From Paulownia fortunei (taxonomy: Eukaryota > Streptophyta > Magnoliopsida > Lamiales > Paulowniaceae): DNA of 64,000 nucleotides. Under the pieces are notes generated by a model, which worked only from the letters and a program-made list of their open reading frames with translations, did not search any database and was not told the DNA's origin. Below, piece by piece: positions 1 through 13,110 of this stretch (positions within the stretch are counted from its first letter, which is position 1; every line of letters begins with the position of its first letter). Both the position numbers and the translations under genes were made by a program. The stretch lies in NCBI GenBank assembly GCA_019321725.1, contig CM033109.1, positions 4,743,993 through 4,807,992 on the forward strand, in the 5' to 3' direction.

Positions 1-250
1 AGGTGAGCTCATAACCTTGAGCTTCTCTGTTGGCCAATGTATGAGGGGCATATGCTTCTGACATTTCTCACAAGTTCTAACCAAGTTATCAGCTTCTCTT
101 TTTAGTGCAAGCCAAAAATATTCTGCCCTAATAGCTTTCAGGTCAAGAGCATGACCTCTTTCATGATCTCCACATCCTCCTTCATGAATATCTATCAGGA
201 CATAAGCATCTTTTTTTTCTGATATGGTGCAGAAAAAGCTCATTTATACA
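1..250 (-). pseudogene. Integrase zinc-binding (HHCC) fragment of Ty3/gypsy pol
   Basis: Minus-strand translation from about 215 to 1 contains a histidine pair (HEGGCGDH) followed some 30 residues later by a C-x2-C pair (CEKCQKH), the HHCC zinc finger at the start of retroviral-type integrases. The text around it (KREADNLVRT before CEKC) is typical of plant gypsy elements. The catalytic core would lie beyond the window's left edge and cannot be judged. Confidence 0.8.
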
Positions 251-592
251 ATGAATCATTAATGATGCAAAATCTAGTAGCCCGTCTGAAGTCGAGTTGT
301 TTCTCACTTATCCTGTGGTAATTTTTTTTGCTACAAATATTCCAATATATCCGATCTCCAATCCCATTTTCCTTCCATTATAGCAACCTCATCTCCAATA
401 CCATGTTGATAACCTGTCAATAGAGTAATCTTTCCAGTCTTGCAATCAACAGTAAAAATTTTAATTTTAGAAAGATAATTTGCTTTGGTGTAATTGATTT
501 AACTCGAGTATCACAAATTATCTTTTCAACTTGGAAACCTGCTCAACATATTTTTTCATCATTTCCTCCTTAGCCATGAACTCCCCTCCTAC

Positions 593-1165
593 TTATTGCG
601 TGACCAATCTTGAATCAGAATAAACAATAAGGTGCTTTATACTAAGCTCAAGCTCTATTTTCAAGCCCTTTACAAGTCCTCCATACTCTGCTTCGTTGTT
701 TAATGTTTTGAATTCAAATCTTATTGCAAACTCTAGTTTCTCCCCATCTAGGCTAGTTAATGTGATTCCTGCTTTATAGCCAGATATAGTAGCTAAATCA
801 TCTACATGCAACAACCATATTTTAGGACCTTTGTTAGTCTGGACCATTTTTTGAAAGAAATCTGCTAAAGCCTGAGGTTTGATAGCTACTCTGAGTTGAT
901 ATTTTATATCATATTCGTCTATCTCAATTATCTATTTAACCATTCGATCTAAAGTTTCAAGTTTGCTCAATATTTGTCTCAACGATAGATTGGTTTGTAC
1001 CACCATCTTATGAGACGATAAGTATGATCAGAGTTGTCTAGTTGTTGTTATTAACTCTAATATTCCTTTTTCTATCTCTGAATATTTCTACTCAGTCCCT
1101 TGTAACAGTTTGCTTACATAATAAATAGGCTTTTGTTGGCTGAATATTGATCTCATCCGACCTTT
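593..1165 (-). pseudogene. RT-RNase H carboxy-terminal fragment of Ty3/gypsy pol
   Basis: On the minus strand, residues resembling the reverse transcriptase/RNase H connection (PIYYVSKLLQG, then QTNLSLRQILSKLE) lead into an RNase H domain read openly from 847 to 593. RNase H signs are an acidic start, the NNEAEY motif, and HLIVYSDSRLV near its end. At least two in-frame stops occur in the connection (one after LLQGTE, another after MVK), and the frame closes after the RNase H, so this is dead sequence. The usual first catalytic Asp context is altered (LLHVDDLA), although a DD pair remains. Confidence 0.8.
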
Positions 1166-1470
1166 TCTACCCCCTCATCCACTAAGAATTTTAACTTCAT
1201 ATGAAAGGTGAACATTACAGCTTGGAAAGTATTAAGAGAAAATTACCTAAGATAATATTATAAACAGAAAAAAAGTCTACTACTAGTAACTTAATCATTT
1301 GGGTCTTACATAGGGGCTCAACCCCAAGGATACAGGTAGGATGACTTGATCTATGGGGTCCACCACTCCATCCCCAAATCCAAACAAAGTTATTTCTAAC
1401 TACTGTAACTCTATATTCAAATTCATCTTTTGATATGCCGCATAAAATAATACATCCATAGAAATACATG
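1155..1470 (-). pseudogene. Retropepsin-like protease fragment joined directly to late pol
   Basis: Minus strand 1470-1215 gives a short open stretch with LGVEPLCKTQMIKLLVVDF and YNIILGN, which matches the downstream half of a plant gypsy aspartic protease (the LVVD...YNVILGR region). Below 1215 another frame continues with MKLKFLVDEGVEKV, the usual spacer between protease and reverse transcriptase. Immediately afterwards, at about 1150-1160, the reading jumps to the end of reverse transcriptase. The catalytic D-S/T-G of the protease is not visible. Confidence 0.7.
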
Positions 1471-1789
1471 TGCCTAAACTACACCATAGGGCCTTCGCTT
1501 ATCCTGTTAACCTCTCTCATAACATTACTTAGGATATGTCAGTCATATGCTTTTCTAGATCGATTGGAGTCACCATTTGTAAGACCTTATACTATCATTT
1601 GAATTACCCCCTTGAGGGCTGGGGGATTTTCCCCAAGTACTACTACTACTTTTCTTTCTTCAGTATCTCTCCTTATCCATGTAGGTTGAGTATTCTTTCG
1701 CTCAACCACCTTTTTTTTATCCTTCTCTCAAACCTAATCATGAAGCTAATATTTTTTATCATTCTTTCTATCTCATCTCTCAAATAGCG

Positions 1790-2717
1790 TTATTCTTCCA
1801 TGGTATGCCTATACTCATTATGAAATCCACAAAAGAGATTCAATTTAGGTTTCACTGAAGTTGGAGAATAATTGCTAGACCAACGTAATCCTTTGTACCT
1901 TGCAATTGCCCTTAAAATTTGTGTTTTAGGTGCTATGAAAAGGGTGAACTTTTTAGGTTCCCCTAGTCCAAATAGAAGCCTAGGTCGTTCATCAGGCTTC
2001 GGTTTCTTGACAAACCCTTATACTTCTTTGACCAGTTCCCTCATATTCTTTCTCTTATCACCGACCTCTTCTTTCTTCATTTTGTAAGCTTTCTCTAAGT
2101 TGATGTATTTTTCTGCCCAAGCTAAAAGATCATCAAAACTTTTAGTTGAGTTTTTAGCCCATGAATTAAAAATGATCTTTTAGCCAATGAATTGAAAAAT
2201 TCTCCACCTTGCAAACCTTAGGCCAAAGCATTAGAGATTACCTCCTGAGTAGCTGAAAGTCCTTCTAAAGCTGCTGTTGTGAATCTCTTTACATAGCTTC
2301 GCAGTAACTTATTATCCATTTGCCTTATGCTAAATAAGGTCAAAGATATTTTCTGATGCTTTTGAAAACTTGTAAACTAATGTAAAAAGGCAAAATTGAA
2401 TTCCTAAAATAAATAGATAGAGCTCGAAGGTAACTTGGTTGAACCATTGCTAAGCTAACTTAGATAATATGGTTAGAAACATACTGCATTTTACCCTGTC
2501 AAAATATCTGTGGGAGAGATGAATCGAACCACAGATTCTCCCATAGATCAGTTGTACCATCATACTCATAGTTTAATGACCTGAAATTAGCAGGTTGGTC
2601 ATTCATCATTACTTCTTCTGTAAAAGGAATTTCTTTCTTTGTGACCAAGCTCCTCCCAGCCATCTTCATTTTTATCTCCTTAAGTTCATTATACAAGTTA
2701 CCCAATTTCTCTGACAC
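1790..2717 (-). pseudogene. Gag remnant of the Ty3/gypsy element
   Basis: Minus strand 2717-2499 encodes an amino-terminal gag-like piece with PFTEEVM and YDGTTDLWENL, the common PFT.EI...YDGTTDP pattern of plant gypsy gag. Further along, LLAWAEKYINLEKA (about 2130-2080) and FCGFHNEYRHTMEE (about 1830-1795) match the carboxy part of gag that precedes protease. The CCHC knuckle itself is degraded (FCGFH...YRH). Several frames must be combined, so this is not a functional gene. Confidence 0.7.
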
Positions 2718-3123
2718 ATTATGTTCTATCTAGCACTCCTCAGTATGACTCTCCTCTAGCTTTTTATTGCGAAGGTGTCATTCCGGTCTATCTCGTGGTG
2801 GTGGATTAACATTCCTCCGCCGTAAGGTTGTATCTATAACGGTGGTGATCAAACAAGTCAACTGTTCTATGGTGAACTGCCTAATTCTTCCAACTCCAAG
2901 GCTAAATTTATGCGTGGTGCTTCTACAGCCCGAAATGAATACACTTCGAGTGTAACTGGTGGCGGATTATCATCTCTACCCAAATCCTATACTTCAAGGC
3001 CCTGGCTCTGTTTGGTGATAGATATTGGAGCTTCGTTAGGTATATTCTTGCCTTCTACTCATTTTTCTCTTTAGCTATCTCACACCTTAGCTCACAACAT
3101 TTCCTACAGACGATGCCACTAGA

Positions 3124-3793
3124 TGTGCATCGGATTCTATAGATGCATATCAAGGAATGATCCGTTGTTTTCTTCCTCAACTCCATCGGTGAAAGACTTG
3201 CAAAATAGACACTGGGCTTACCCAGCGTAAAAATTTCGACACTCAAGTTAGTTGGATGTTTAGATAAGAAGATAAAAACAAGCAAATATATATGTTAGAG
3301 TATCAAAAGTATAATCTGTTTCTTGGGGTGAACTCATTTATTTATGATATCAAGTAGGGGTAAAAGAGAGATAGACTTCAATTTGTTGCAACTGCCTAAA
3401 TGTACACGTTATCGTTTTCCCCAGTTTACCCGAATTAAGATTTTCTATCACCTTCCATCAATAACCATTTTGTTCTGGTCTTTTCGCATGATCTTGTATG
3501 ATTTGAAAAATGCAAGTCCTGCAAGATGGGCTGACCTACACTAGTCTAAGAATAGGTCGTGCAACTTGTAGCTCATGCACATGGTAGCTCATACAAGACC
3601 ATAGCTCATGCACATGGTAGCTCATGCAAGACCATAACTCATGCATTGCGTTGGTGGTCACTTTATCTTCTTCATGACTTTCTTATTTTGTCGATAGATG
3701 ATAACCTTGGCCTAGTTCCACCACCAAGCATCTAACCTAGCCACTAGTTTAAACTGTAGGAGTCAAGCCTTACCTCGTCCACATCACACAACA
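3124..3793 (-). repeat. Putative 5' LTR of the gypsy element, with primer-binding-like site
   Basis: On the minus strand, TGGCATCGTCTGTAGGAA starts at 3118 and resembles the TGGCGCCGTCTGTGGGAA that follows the 5' LTR in many plant gypsy elements. The sequence upstream on that strand (about 3793 to 3124) would then be the LTR. It begins TGTTGTGTGATGTGG, a plausible TG-start, and ends close to CA. The second LTR is outside the window, so the boundaries cannot be confirmed by comparison. Confidence 0.4.
3570..3645. repeat. 33-bp tandem repeat, 2.3 copies
   Basis: Unit one at 3570-3602 and unit two at 3603-3635 differ at one base (CATACAAG versus CATGCAAG); a third partial unit runs to 3645. Each unit contains two nested AGCTCATGCA-like words. 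It lies inside the putative gypsy LTR, where short tandem arrays are common. Confidence 0.9.
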
Positions 3794-4189
3794 AACTTAC
3801 ACACGTATGTGAACTCTAAGTATGTTAATTATTTTTAATTTTTTTGGAGAATTTTTATAGACACGTGATACAACATTATTCAACCGAAGTTGTTTGTATA
3901 TGTATATATAATTTAATATATATTTATATATATGTATATAAACTAGATGTTATTTTTATGTTTGCAGAAAAATATTTACATGTAGTGTAATACTAATACA
4001 TATACATATACATATTGTAAATGTAGTACGAACACAATACATGCTTATTTTATTAGTTTAAGGAGTACATGTATATAAATTTTTTGTAGGAAAATATTTT
4101 TACTTTTATATTTATGGTTTAGATAATAATTCTTTTTATAAATTTTTGTAATGTGAAGAAATATAATTATTTTTACACATCTATGTATG

Positions 4190-4232
<43 letters not shown>

Positions 4233-7200
4233 ATACTCCCAAACTTGCCATGTATATGAATATACTTATATGTGTGTGCAATTTTGTATAGAAATTTAAA
4301 ATTTGAAAAACCATTGTGTATGTTACGTAGACATTATCTTTATGGATACGTATATGCATATATATGTATATACATACATGTACACCATTGTAAGTACACA
4401 TATACATTATTTATATGCATGCATCTTTCTTTTTTTTTAAAAAAAAAAAAAGCATCCGTAGAGTTTATATCAAGCATAATGCTTACTGTTCATGATTATA
4501 ATAATTATATTTTCATTTAGAACATTAATATATAATATATATATAATTCTTAATCTAATTATTTGTTATTCAAAAATATTTTTCTTCTCTTCAAATGATC
4601 TTATCAAAAAAAAAATTCTTAACCATCAGGGGTATATTATACTATCTATAATAATTATTGAGTTCAAAAGTTGAGAGTAATATGGACCTCGATTTTTTTA
4701 ACCAGGGCTCCATTAAAATAAAATTTGATGTGCTTAAAATATAAAAATAATACTTTAGCATGCAACAAGTCCAAAAGGTATAAAAAGCCATTCCTATAAA
4801 TAGAGATATGATGAGTTACTTGTATGATGGAAAATGAATCTCCTTCTCAAAGAAAAAAAATATTCTGAGAATGAGATTTTCTTGAAGAAAAAAATGAGCC
4901 CTGGCATTTCTTTTCAGAAATATGTGTAAATAAATTTTTCCTAAAAATTTTATCAAAATCCAAACAAATAAGAATTGTGAGTAAAAAAAATATGCAAAAC
5001 AATTTTTTGGAATAGAATGGGATCCAATCGCAACCTCATAGGGGTCCATGAATTTAAACTGAACTAATAAACTGAATTGTTCTAGTAAGCTTCCTTATTG
5101 GGTCAACCCAAAACTTGAACACAAAACCATGAGCAAAATTGCTTGGGTTAATAAACATTTAAGTCCATTTTACGTTTGGGCTTCAAACCCAAGAAAGAAT
5201 ATCATCAGCCTAAGTCACTCGGCCGTTGGGGCAACACAGGGTTATGTACACTTAAGCAAAATGAGTATGTTGTGGCCACAATGTTTTTAAATTCGAATTT
5301 GATATCTAATCGGATAATTTATTAGGTTTATTGGTTATTGGTCTGAATTATTGAACCGTTTAGAAAAAAATGATTAACTCATACATATATATGTATTCGT
5401 ATATTAAAGCTAAATACAAGTATCAAGATAGTAAAATTAATAAATGTACAAGAAAGTAAGAATCTAAATTGTAGGAAAATACATATTCAAATATGTAAAC
5501 TATTCATTCATACTTGTTCCAAAGTACAAAGAGAAATTCAGGCAAAGGAAAAGAAGAAAACAATCGTTATTGAGTTATCGAGAATGGATAATAATACTCA
5601 AATATGATATATAGAGAGAGATTAGGTAAAGTAAAAAAGTTATTTCGCAGTACAAAAATTTTGTAGATGTTACACCCTTACCATATATTATAGCATCTCT
5701 TAAATCGTTAAAAGGGAAAGAATTCATATTTTTATTTTTATTTTTATCATTTTTTCTCTAAATTTAAACTTGTGAATTGATAAAAAAATAAATTAATTGA
5801 ACCGATTCACAAGAGATTGAGGGGCTGCCAATACCTCCTGGTTTTGGCGGGATGGCCACATGTTTTTGGCAACCCATTTTGGACATGCAATCGAACTGAT
5901 TTTAATAAAATTTTGCGATTAAATCTGTTCCATCAGTCGACACGTGCCAATTTAAAAAAAGCATAATAATAACTATTCATTTTTAAAAATATATATATAT
6001 ATATACTTAGCCTTTCTCAATGTTGTTTTATTTTTGGCGACTCACCGATCGATCAATAATAAAATTATATAAAAAATCAAAATTTTTGAATTTGATAATT
6101 TTCAATTGAATTATTCTTTATTTACCCCCTTCGCTTATCTTGTTCCTAAATGGTAAGTGGGCTTATAAGTTTCAAATTGCTCCCTTAATATTTTATTTAA
6201 TTGTGGCTATTGATAATATATTGTACCATATGATATGATTTTGTGTCCAATATGATTTTGTTGCGTCCGAGAGTACTCTCCTTCGGTGTATCATAAATTG
6301 AAATAAAACGAGTTAGAGTAGAGTCCTTTTGAGTATGCTAAGGGGGTCGGAGTTAAAGTGTTCAGAAAGCATGTTGAAATGGACCTTTGGATGTTTTTAA
6401 AGGACAGAAAAATCAGAGCCACCACAAATCTTTCCCTCCTCAGCCACATTCTTCTCCTCCCCCCATTTCTTGTGGTTATTAGGATTCATCTTCTTTGTTG
6501 TTTTCACTCCCCATGCTGCACTTTCTGTGGACACTATACTTCCAACCCCTTTTTCGTCATTTCCCGCTTCGACCTTTTATCCGTCACCGCCCATCAACTT
6601 CCCACTGATCTCATTTGTGATCCAATCACTTGTCATAAAACCTCCTGGCTCACTTTAGCACCACCACCCACCCTCTTCTCTTGAAACAAACACAAAATTA
6701 TTAATAATATATTTATTTTATTTTAGTAGTATATCTTTTATTAATAATTTTGTGTTTATTTAAATTATCTAAAACATATTCAATTTTTTTTTTTATTAGA
6801 AGAAAAATTTTGGATCAAAATTATTGATATATTTAATTGTAGAGGGGTTTTTTCTTCAACATTTATTTTTCAATATTTTTCTTAAAAAATTCATAGTTTG
6901 AAATATTCTTTCATGTTTAGTTATAATATTAATAATAATTATATGTGTTTTAATTTATTAATATTTTATTTAAACTTATTAAAATAAAAATTACATAATA
7001 TCTATTTAATTTTTTATGTTGAATAAAGTTTGGGGTCAAAATAATTGAAATTTTAATTATAAAGGGGGCAAATGCTATACAAATTATAATTAGGGACAAA
7101 GTAATTTTATTTATTTATTAATACTTACGGGTATTTATGACCAACTATCTAATTTTTTTGAGATGAAGGGGGAAAATGAAGATTTTAATTATATAGAAGG

Positions 7201-7400
7201 TAATTGATGCAAACTCTTTAGTATAAGGGGGTAAAATGAATTTTACCCTAATATTTATATTACATCCAATATATTATTTATCAAAATTTTGATAATTAGA
7301 TAAATATTAAAAAAAATAAGATAAATATATTATCGATATATTCAAAATATTATGCATATTATAAAACTAATACAGTTGAAGCCAATGCTAGGACTCCACG
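3794..7400. other. AT-rich intergenic DNA, no supported gene
   Basis: The stretch between the gypsy remnant and the DiT1 gene is strongly AT-rich with homopolymer runs and short dinucleotide repeats. Short open frames here are low-complexity and show no recognisable family. A perfect 9-bp inverted repeat with a 2-bp spacer (GGGTAAAAT/ATTTTACCC) occurs at 7229-7248 and may be the end of an old MITE. The last few hundred bases before 7760 rise in GC and form the DiT1 promoter and leader. Confidence 0.7.
4184..4234. repeat. Compound microsatellite (TA)n(TG)n
   Basis: An alternating AT tract passes directly into an uninterrupted TG tract, about 50 bp in all. The surrounding 200 bp also carry ATGTATAT-type words. 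Confidence 0.95.
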
Positions 7401-7759
7401 TGGAAGATGCGGCGGTTGAGTTGAGTGTTGCGCATGCGCACGTTAGCACCCACCACAAAACCCTGGCCAGAAAACTCCAGAAAAGTCCAAAAATCTTTGC
7501 AGAAAGGCAGGCGGAGCTTGCAAAATCTCAGACGCAGCTTCCGAAGCCAAACGAAATCTCCAACCTGGACCCCTCCCAGACCGTATATTCTAGGCCCCAT
7601 TTCCACCGTTGATCCAAATCCTACGGCCCCCATCCCGCCCAACTCCACTCACCACTGTTTCCTAATTTCACACACTCACTCACACAAGCTGAATTGACAG
7701 ACACTGAAAACTCTGAACTACCAGCGGCACCTCCACCACCACAAAACGTCATCTGAACG

Positions 7760-10700
7760 ATGGCGTCTTTGGCCCTCACCTCCTCCCTAAACCTCCGCTT
7801 CCGCCCTCTATCCACACCAAAACCCGGGCGCCCCGCCACCCCCAAATCCCTCCACCTCACTCCAAGATTTAGATGCCTTGTTAAGAACAGCATCAGCAAT
7901 TCTAACAACCGACGTAGCGATGATCGTATTCCTTTCACGAACCAAAAATCTGCATTCTTGCTTCCCGCGTCAAAGCGCAACTCGATTACAGTCGCCTCGA
8001 CTTCGGCAGCCGCTGCGCCGGCAGTATCTCCGGCTCCTCAGCAGCAGCCGTGGCAGGGAGCCGCCATGAAACCACTCATAGCTTCCATCGCAACGGGAGT
8101 TATTCTATGGTTTGTTCCCGCGCCTGATGGTGTATCGCGCGTTGCGTGGCAATTGCTCTCCATTTTCTTGGCCACCATAGTAGGAATTATTACTCAGCCA
8201 TTGCCGTTGGGAGCCGTGGCATTGATGGGTCTCGGAACGTGTGTTTTGACCAAAACGCTTACATTTGCCGCCGCATTTTCGGCTTTCGGGGATCCTATTC
8301 CGTGGCTGATTGCATTAGCATTTTTTTTCGCTCGAGGGTTTATTAAGACTGGATTGGGGAACAGAATTGCTTATCAATTTGTATCTTTGTTTGGGAGCTC
8401 GTCTTTAGGATTGGGATATAGTTTGGTTTTCAGCGAAGCCCTTTTGGCGCCAGCAATTCCCTCGGTCTCTGCCAGAGCTGGTGGTATTTTTTTGCCATTG
8501 GTGAAATCTCTTTGTGCTGCTTGTGGTAGTAATGTAGGTGATGGGACTGAGAGTAAACTTGGTTCCTGGCTAATGCTGACATGTTTCCAAACATCGGTGA
8601 TTTCATCATCTATGTTTTTGACGGCTATGGCTGCAAATCCGTTGGCTGCTAACTTGACAGCAAACACGATTAATATGCCCATTGGATGGATGGACTGGGC
8701 TAAGGCTGCAATAGTGCCGGGACTGGTGTCATTAATTGTGGTGCCATTTCTGTTGTATGTTATCTATCCGCCAACAGTGAAGACTAGCCCTGATGCGCCT
8801 AAACTTGCTAAGGAGAATTTGGAGAAGATGGGGCCGATGTCAAAGAATGAGCTCATCATGGCTGGAACTTTGCTTCTCACGGTATAAAAAATCAAGACTC
8901 TGGACCTGATTACTGATTTTGCTTTCTAGTTACTGCTCCAGTGATGTTTCACAACTCACGTGTCTCTTGACTCTTAGAAGTGACTCTTGCTCGTGTGCTT
9001 CATGGAAATGGAGTATTATACTATGATCTTGATCTCTCTGAAGTCTGAGCCCTTTCAATGCTGACATGTTTGCACGGGCTATGTTATAAATTGCTAAATC
9101 AAGAAAATAACTCTGTAGCTTTGGGACATCAAATGAATCTTGCTTCCTGAACATACAAGGTCTTTACAGCAACAAGCAATGCAGATTTTTTGTAGTTGGG
9201 AGTGAGTGTGGGGACAAACAAATCTAGTGGAATATTCATTCTAGTGAATTGGAAATTAGAGCACTCCATGCTGAGTCTGATTCTTGTTCATTGAATTGAC
9301 AAAGGCATTTGCTTATTTGCTCTTCTTTTTTTCCAGTAAAATGATTTTTTCCTGATGTTTTCTTACTGCTCTATGTCAGGTGGGGCTCTGGGTCTTTGGA
9401 AGTGTTTTGAATGTGGATGCAGTTACTGCAGCGATTCTTGGATTATCTGTCCTCCTGATAACTGGGGTTGTCACATGGAAGGAATGCCTAGCTGAATCAG
9501 TTGCTTGGGACACCCTTACTTGGTTTGCTGCACTCATTGCAATGGCTGGGTATCTAAACAAATACGGTCTTATTTCCTGGTTCAGCCAAACTGTTGTAAA
9601 GGTATGCATACTTCTAAATCCATGATTTGATAGATATATATTTATTAGTGCACTAACTTGTCAATTAATTTTACATAGGATTGCTAGATGCACCAGTTAG
9701 GAAAAGAAAAGAGACTAGATTTAATATTAAACTTAGAAAAAGGGTTTGATCTGAATCACTTAAAATAATGTATAAACATTTGAAACTTCGTGGTTGAATT
9801 CTGATATGGACCTTGATAGGCAGAGAAAATAGAGAATCTGAGCATTTGACCCTGCTCAGTGCTTAACATGGGTTTATTGAGTTGAGTCAGGTCAAGTACT
9901 TCCTTCTGATGGGTTTAGTGCTTAAGGAACTATGAGAATCTTCTTCGTCCTAGTTCCTCATGTGTTGAACAATGAGTTATGGCACGTGATGTAGGAGAAA
10001 TGGAACATATTTGGAGTTCATTTGTTAGGAGTTGAAATCTGAGATCTCTTACCCCTTCTGCCAGTGCCACAGTTCCAAAATCTCCTGACCATGTCCTCAA
10101 TTGCATATGTAGAACTTTTGTGGGTATGGACACATTTGCACAAAATTTGACAGGTAACTGCGGATGGCCCTATGGTAAAACTTTCCTTCAATTTGTTGGG
10201 TCCTCATGTGTCCTTGTTTATGAGGAAAGTTCATAATAGGATGGAGAAGAACTTCTGTGTAGTTTTTACTTGAATGTGTAGTCGTACAGATGTTGGTAGT
10301 ATCTTTTTAGATGTTTAACCATCATGTGTGAAGCTTAAGCTCACAATTTGTTTAACTTTTTCACCTTTTATGTTCCATTGTTCCTTCAACTGTCACCACC
10401 AAGGAAAGCTATGCATGGCAGATATCATGACTTATGCATTCTTTTTGTACTGTTATTATATGCTCTAGTCCTTTAAGCATTTATTGGTATTACTTTCTCC
10501 ATGTCTTCTACCATTTGATTTCTACTTCTTTTTTTATTTTTTGGGTATTCATGAAGCATTACCAAATGTATCTCCATATTAGTGCTTGCTTATTCTTATT
10601 GAAACAGTAAATTGATTCCACAAGTATACAGTTTACTGAAATTATTTTCTTTTCTTGCAGATTGTTGGTGGATTGGGTCTCTCATGGCAGCTGTCTTTTG

Positions 10701-11023
10701 GCATTCTTGTTCTTCTTTACTTCTATTCCCACTATTTCTTTGCTAGTGGGGCTGCACATATTGGTGCCATGTTTACAGCATTCTTGTCTGTAGCCAGTGC
10801 TTTGGGTACTCCACCATACCTTGGTGCTTGTGTTCTCTCCTTCCTTTCCAATCTTATGGGTGGCCTTACTCATTACGGGATAGGATCAGCACCTGTGTTT
10901 TATGGTGCCGGCTATGTGCCACTTGCAAAATGGTGGGGCTATGGATTCTTGATCTCCATTGTCAATCTTGTTATCTGGCTTGGAATTGGAGGAGTCTGGT
11001 GGAAGGCCATTGGCTTGTGGTAG
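7760..11023 (+). CDS. DIT1: Chloroplast 2-oxoglutarate/malate translocator (DiT1-like)
   Basis: Inner-envelope dicarboxylate antiporter that imports 2-oxoglutarate for ammonia assimilation and photorespiration in exchange for malate (family knowledge: DASS/SODiT1). Three exons: 7760-8881, 9380-9601, 10661-11023, all GT-AG, with both introns between codons; 568 residues, the family's normal length. The first ~90 residues are rich in Ser, Thr and Arg with few acidic residues, as expected for a transit peptide. The rest is a series of hydrophobic segments, including PWLIALAFFFARGFIKTGLG, SVSARAGGIFLPLVKSLC and, in the last exon, FYSHYFFASGAAHIGAMF and LGTPPYLGACVLSFLSNLMG, characteristic of this family. 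The ATG is the first in the leader and fits the transit peptide. The leader is CT/CAC-rich with no clear TATA box. DiT2 (glutamate/malate) is the main alternative; the amino terminus and three-exon layout favour DiT1. Confidence 0.9.
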
Positions 11024-13100
11024 ACCTGCTGACTACATCCAGTTGCACATACAATTTTATGTGTACTACTTCATTTGTTACAAATTTTTGGTCCCTCATT
11101 GCCCTTGTGGGCGATGGCAGGCCTTTTTGAACCTCTTACTCTGAACCAAGATTAGTAGCTTCGGCACGGAGGGGCATAGGGAGACTTGACATACATGAGT
11201 CCATTACAGCTGAAAAGTAGGATTGTACTTAAATTTTGGTGTTGAAACATCACATTCAACTATTTTATCAAATATATCCATTCTTCTTCATTAGTCTGTT
11301 TTTAATACCTAAATTTCTGTAAGTTGCAAAGGTAGTAAAATTTGAGATTTTCGACTGCTGGTCCTTGGCACATCCTTCATCTTTTGGTAGCTAAACTATC
11401 AATTGATCTTTGATGACATTTTAGCCAGAGAAATTTGGCAAATACAGATTTAGACCACCATCTTGGTTATAGGAGATTTTCATCCTTTCCTGTGGCAATT
11501 TAAATTTGATGAGTGAATAAATTATTGTTTTGAACATGAAAAATATTTGATGGAGCTGTTTCGTCCGTTCAGAAGTTGTTCAGAACTGCTTCTCCTACAG
11601 GGAAAGAGGTACGTGTTCCCTGTTTTTATACACAATTTATCAAATGATTATGTTAACCTATATACATTGTACAATGTTCAGGCAGCTTCAAGTTGGCCTC
11701 ATGTTTACCCCAAAGAGGATTTTACAATTGTCCACCTTAGCACGGTCTTTAGCCGTCCAGGTTGAAGATGTTATCCCTAACTAGTGAGTGGACACAATTT
11801 TCTTGTTGAAATTTCACAGAGAATGAGAATAAGTACTTGACTTTTCTCTGTTGATTCGGTGAGTAGAATTTTATCAAGTTAATACCTAGAAAGTCCCTAT
11901 GGTAGTAATATGCCATAGCAATGAGGTTTTTCCCAAGCATAAAGTTTAACGCCCCATGACTCGTGACTATTTTAAGTTTTTGGATTCGAATTTCAGTTGT
12001 GTGTGAGGAAATATTTGTTTATAGCTTATTAATTTATTAAAAAAAAATTGGTAGTTAAAGATAGATTGGTTGACTGTTAATTAATTGTTCTGACATGATG
12101 AAGTATGTAATAGGTTCACTAGCAAATCTATTTACCAAAAAGAAACACTTCTTCTTAGGACATTTGGTGTTATTTTCATAAATTTTGTAAAAATATTTTT
12201 GGAGAATTTGCTTTATGGATTGGGTAATGTGTGGAGAATAATTATATTGTGGTTTGTAAGAGACATTTTAAACTGTATATATTTTATAATTATTTAATAA
12301 AATTATTAATTAATAAATATTTTAGAAAAAAATAAAAAATATAATTTTCAAATATTGTATTTTCCCAAAACTTTTTCCTTCTCGAAAATCCTTGTCGAAA
12401 AAGAAAAATGTTAAAAGCGTGAAACTGCCGAACAAGGAATCTTTTTCTGTAGTTAATTGATTCATTACGAAGAATCTATCAAAGAATTGACCCCATCATC
12501 TCCACCTTTAGGAACCATAACATCACCTCATGAACAAACAACCCTAACAACAACACCCACCCACCCCCAACCCCCACCCCAAATGCACCTCCAAATTTTG
12601 CCTATAGTGGCTACATTAATTATTAAGATCTATATTTTTTTATTTGTATGATTCTCAATTAACACTTATAATAATATCAATGCAAATTTTTAGATTTTCA
12701 ATAAAATATATATATATATATATATCTAAATGGAGTTTTATTGTCAAGTATATTATGGAATGCATGGAAATTCAAATGCACGAATAGTTCAAAATATTCA
12801 TAAAAAATAAAAATATTTTTTAATTATTTATATATGTATAGCGAATTTTTATTACCAAAACTTGGACACGTTGATTACCAATAAAAGATTATAAAATAGC
12901 TTTACACTCAAATGGACAAAGATATGACAAAACGATTAAAGAACCCATTATGAAAAGTTGGAATAAAAGAGTCATTTTCTTGCATGTTTTGGGAATCTTA
13001 CTGGACCATCAAGATAATTAAATTGATAGCATCCGCATCTATTCCCATTTCTCAATAATGAAATCAAATAGTTGGTTAGTGGCATCTCAGCTTTAATTCA
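11024..13100. other. DiT1 3' region and AT-rich intergenic DNA
   Basis: The first few hundred bases after the DiT1 stop are of mixed composition and probably hold its 3' UTR. From about 11.95 kb the sequence becomes AT-rich. A C-rich patch (ACCCACCCACCCCCAACCCC) lies near 12.55 kb and an AT dinucleotide tract near 12705-12726. No coding family was recognised. Confidence 0.6.
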
Positions 13101-13110
13101 ATAAATCATC

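Larger units (their letters stand above)
1..3793 (-). mobile_element. Decayed Ty3/gypsy LTR retrotransposon, truncated by window edge
   Basis: Reading the minus strand from about 3793 down to 1 gives, in order, a possible LTR, a primer-binding-like site, gag, protease, the RNase H part of pol, and the zinc-binding start of integrase. That order (integrase after RNase H) marks the Ty3/gypsy superfamily. The frames are broken by stops and shifts, and most of the reverse transcriptase is missing, so it cannot be autonomous. The 3' part of the element lies left of the window. The right boundary is inferred from a TG-start on the minus strand at about 3793 and is less certain than the coding assignments. 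Confidence 0.85.

Noticed and set aside
4045..4407. 120-codon minus-strand frame
   Set aside because: It reads through the TA/TG microsatellite and gives a low-complexity Ile/Tyr/His/Thr string.
7621..7980. 119-codon frame antisense to the DiT1 first exon
   Set aside because: Shadow of the GC-rich transit-peptide coding sequence; no independent evidence.
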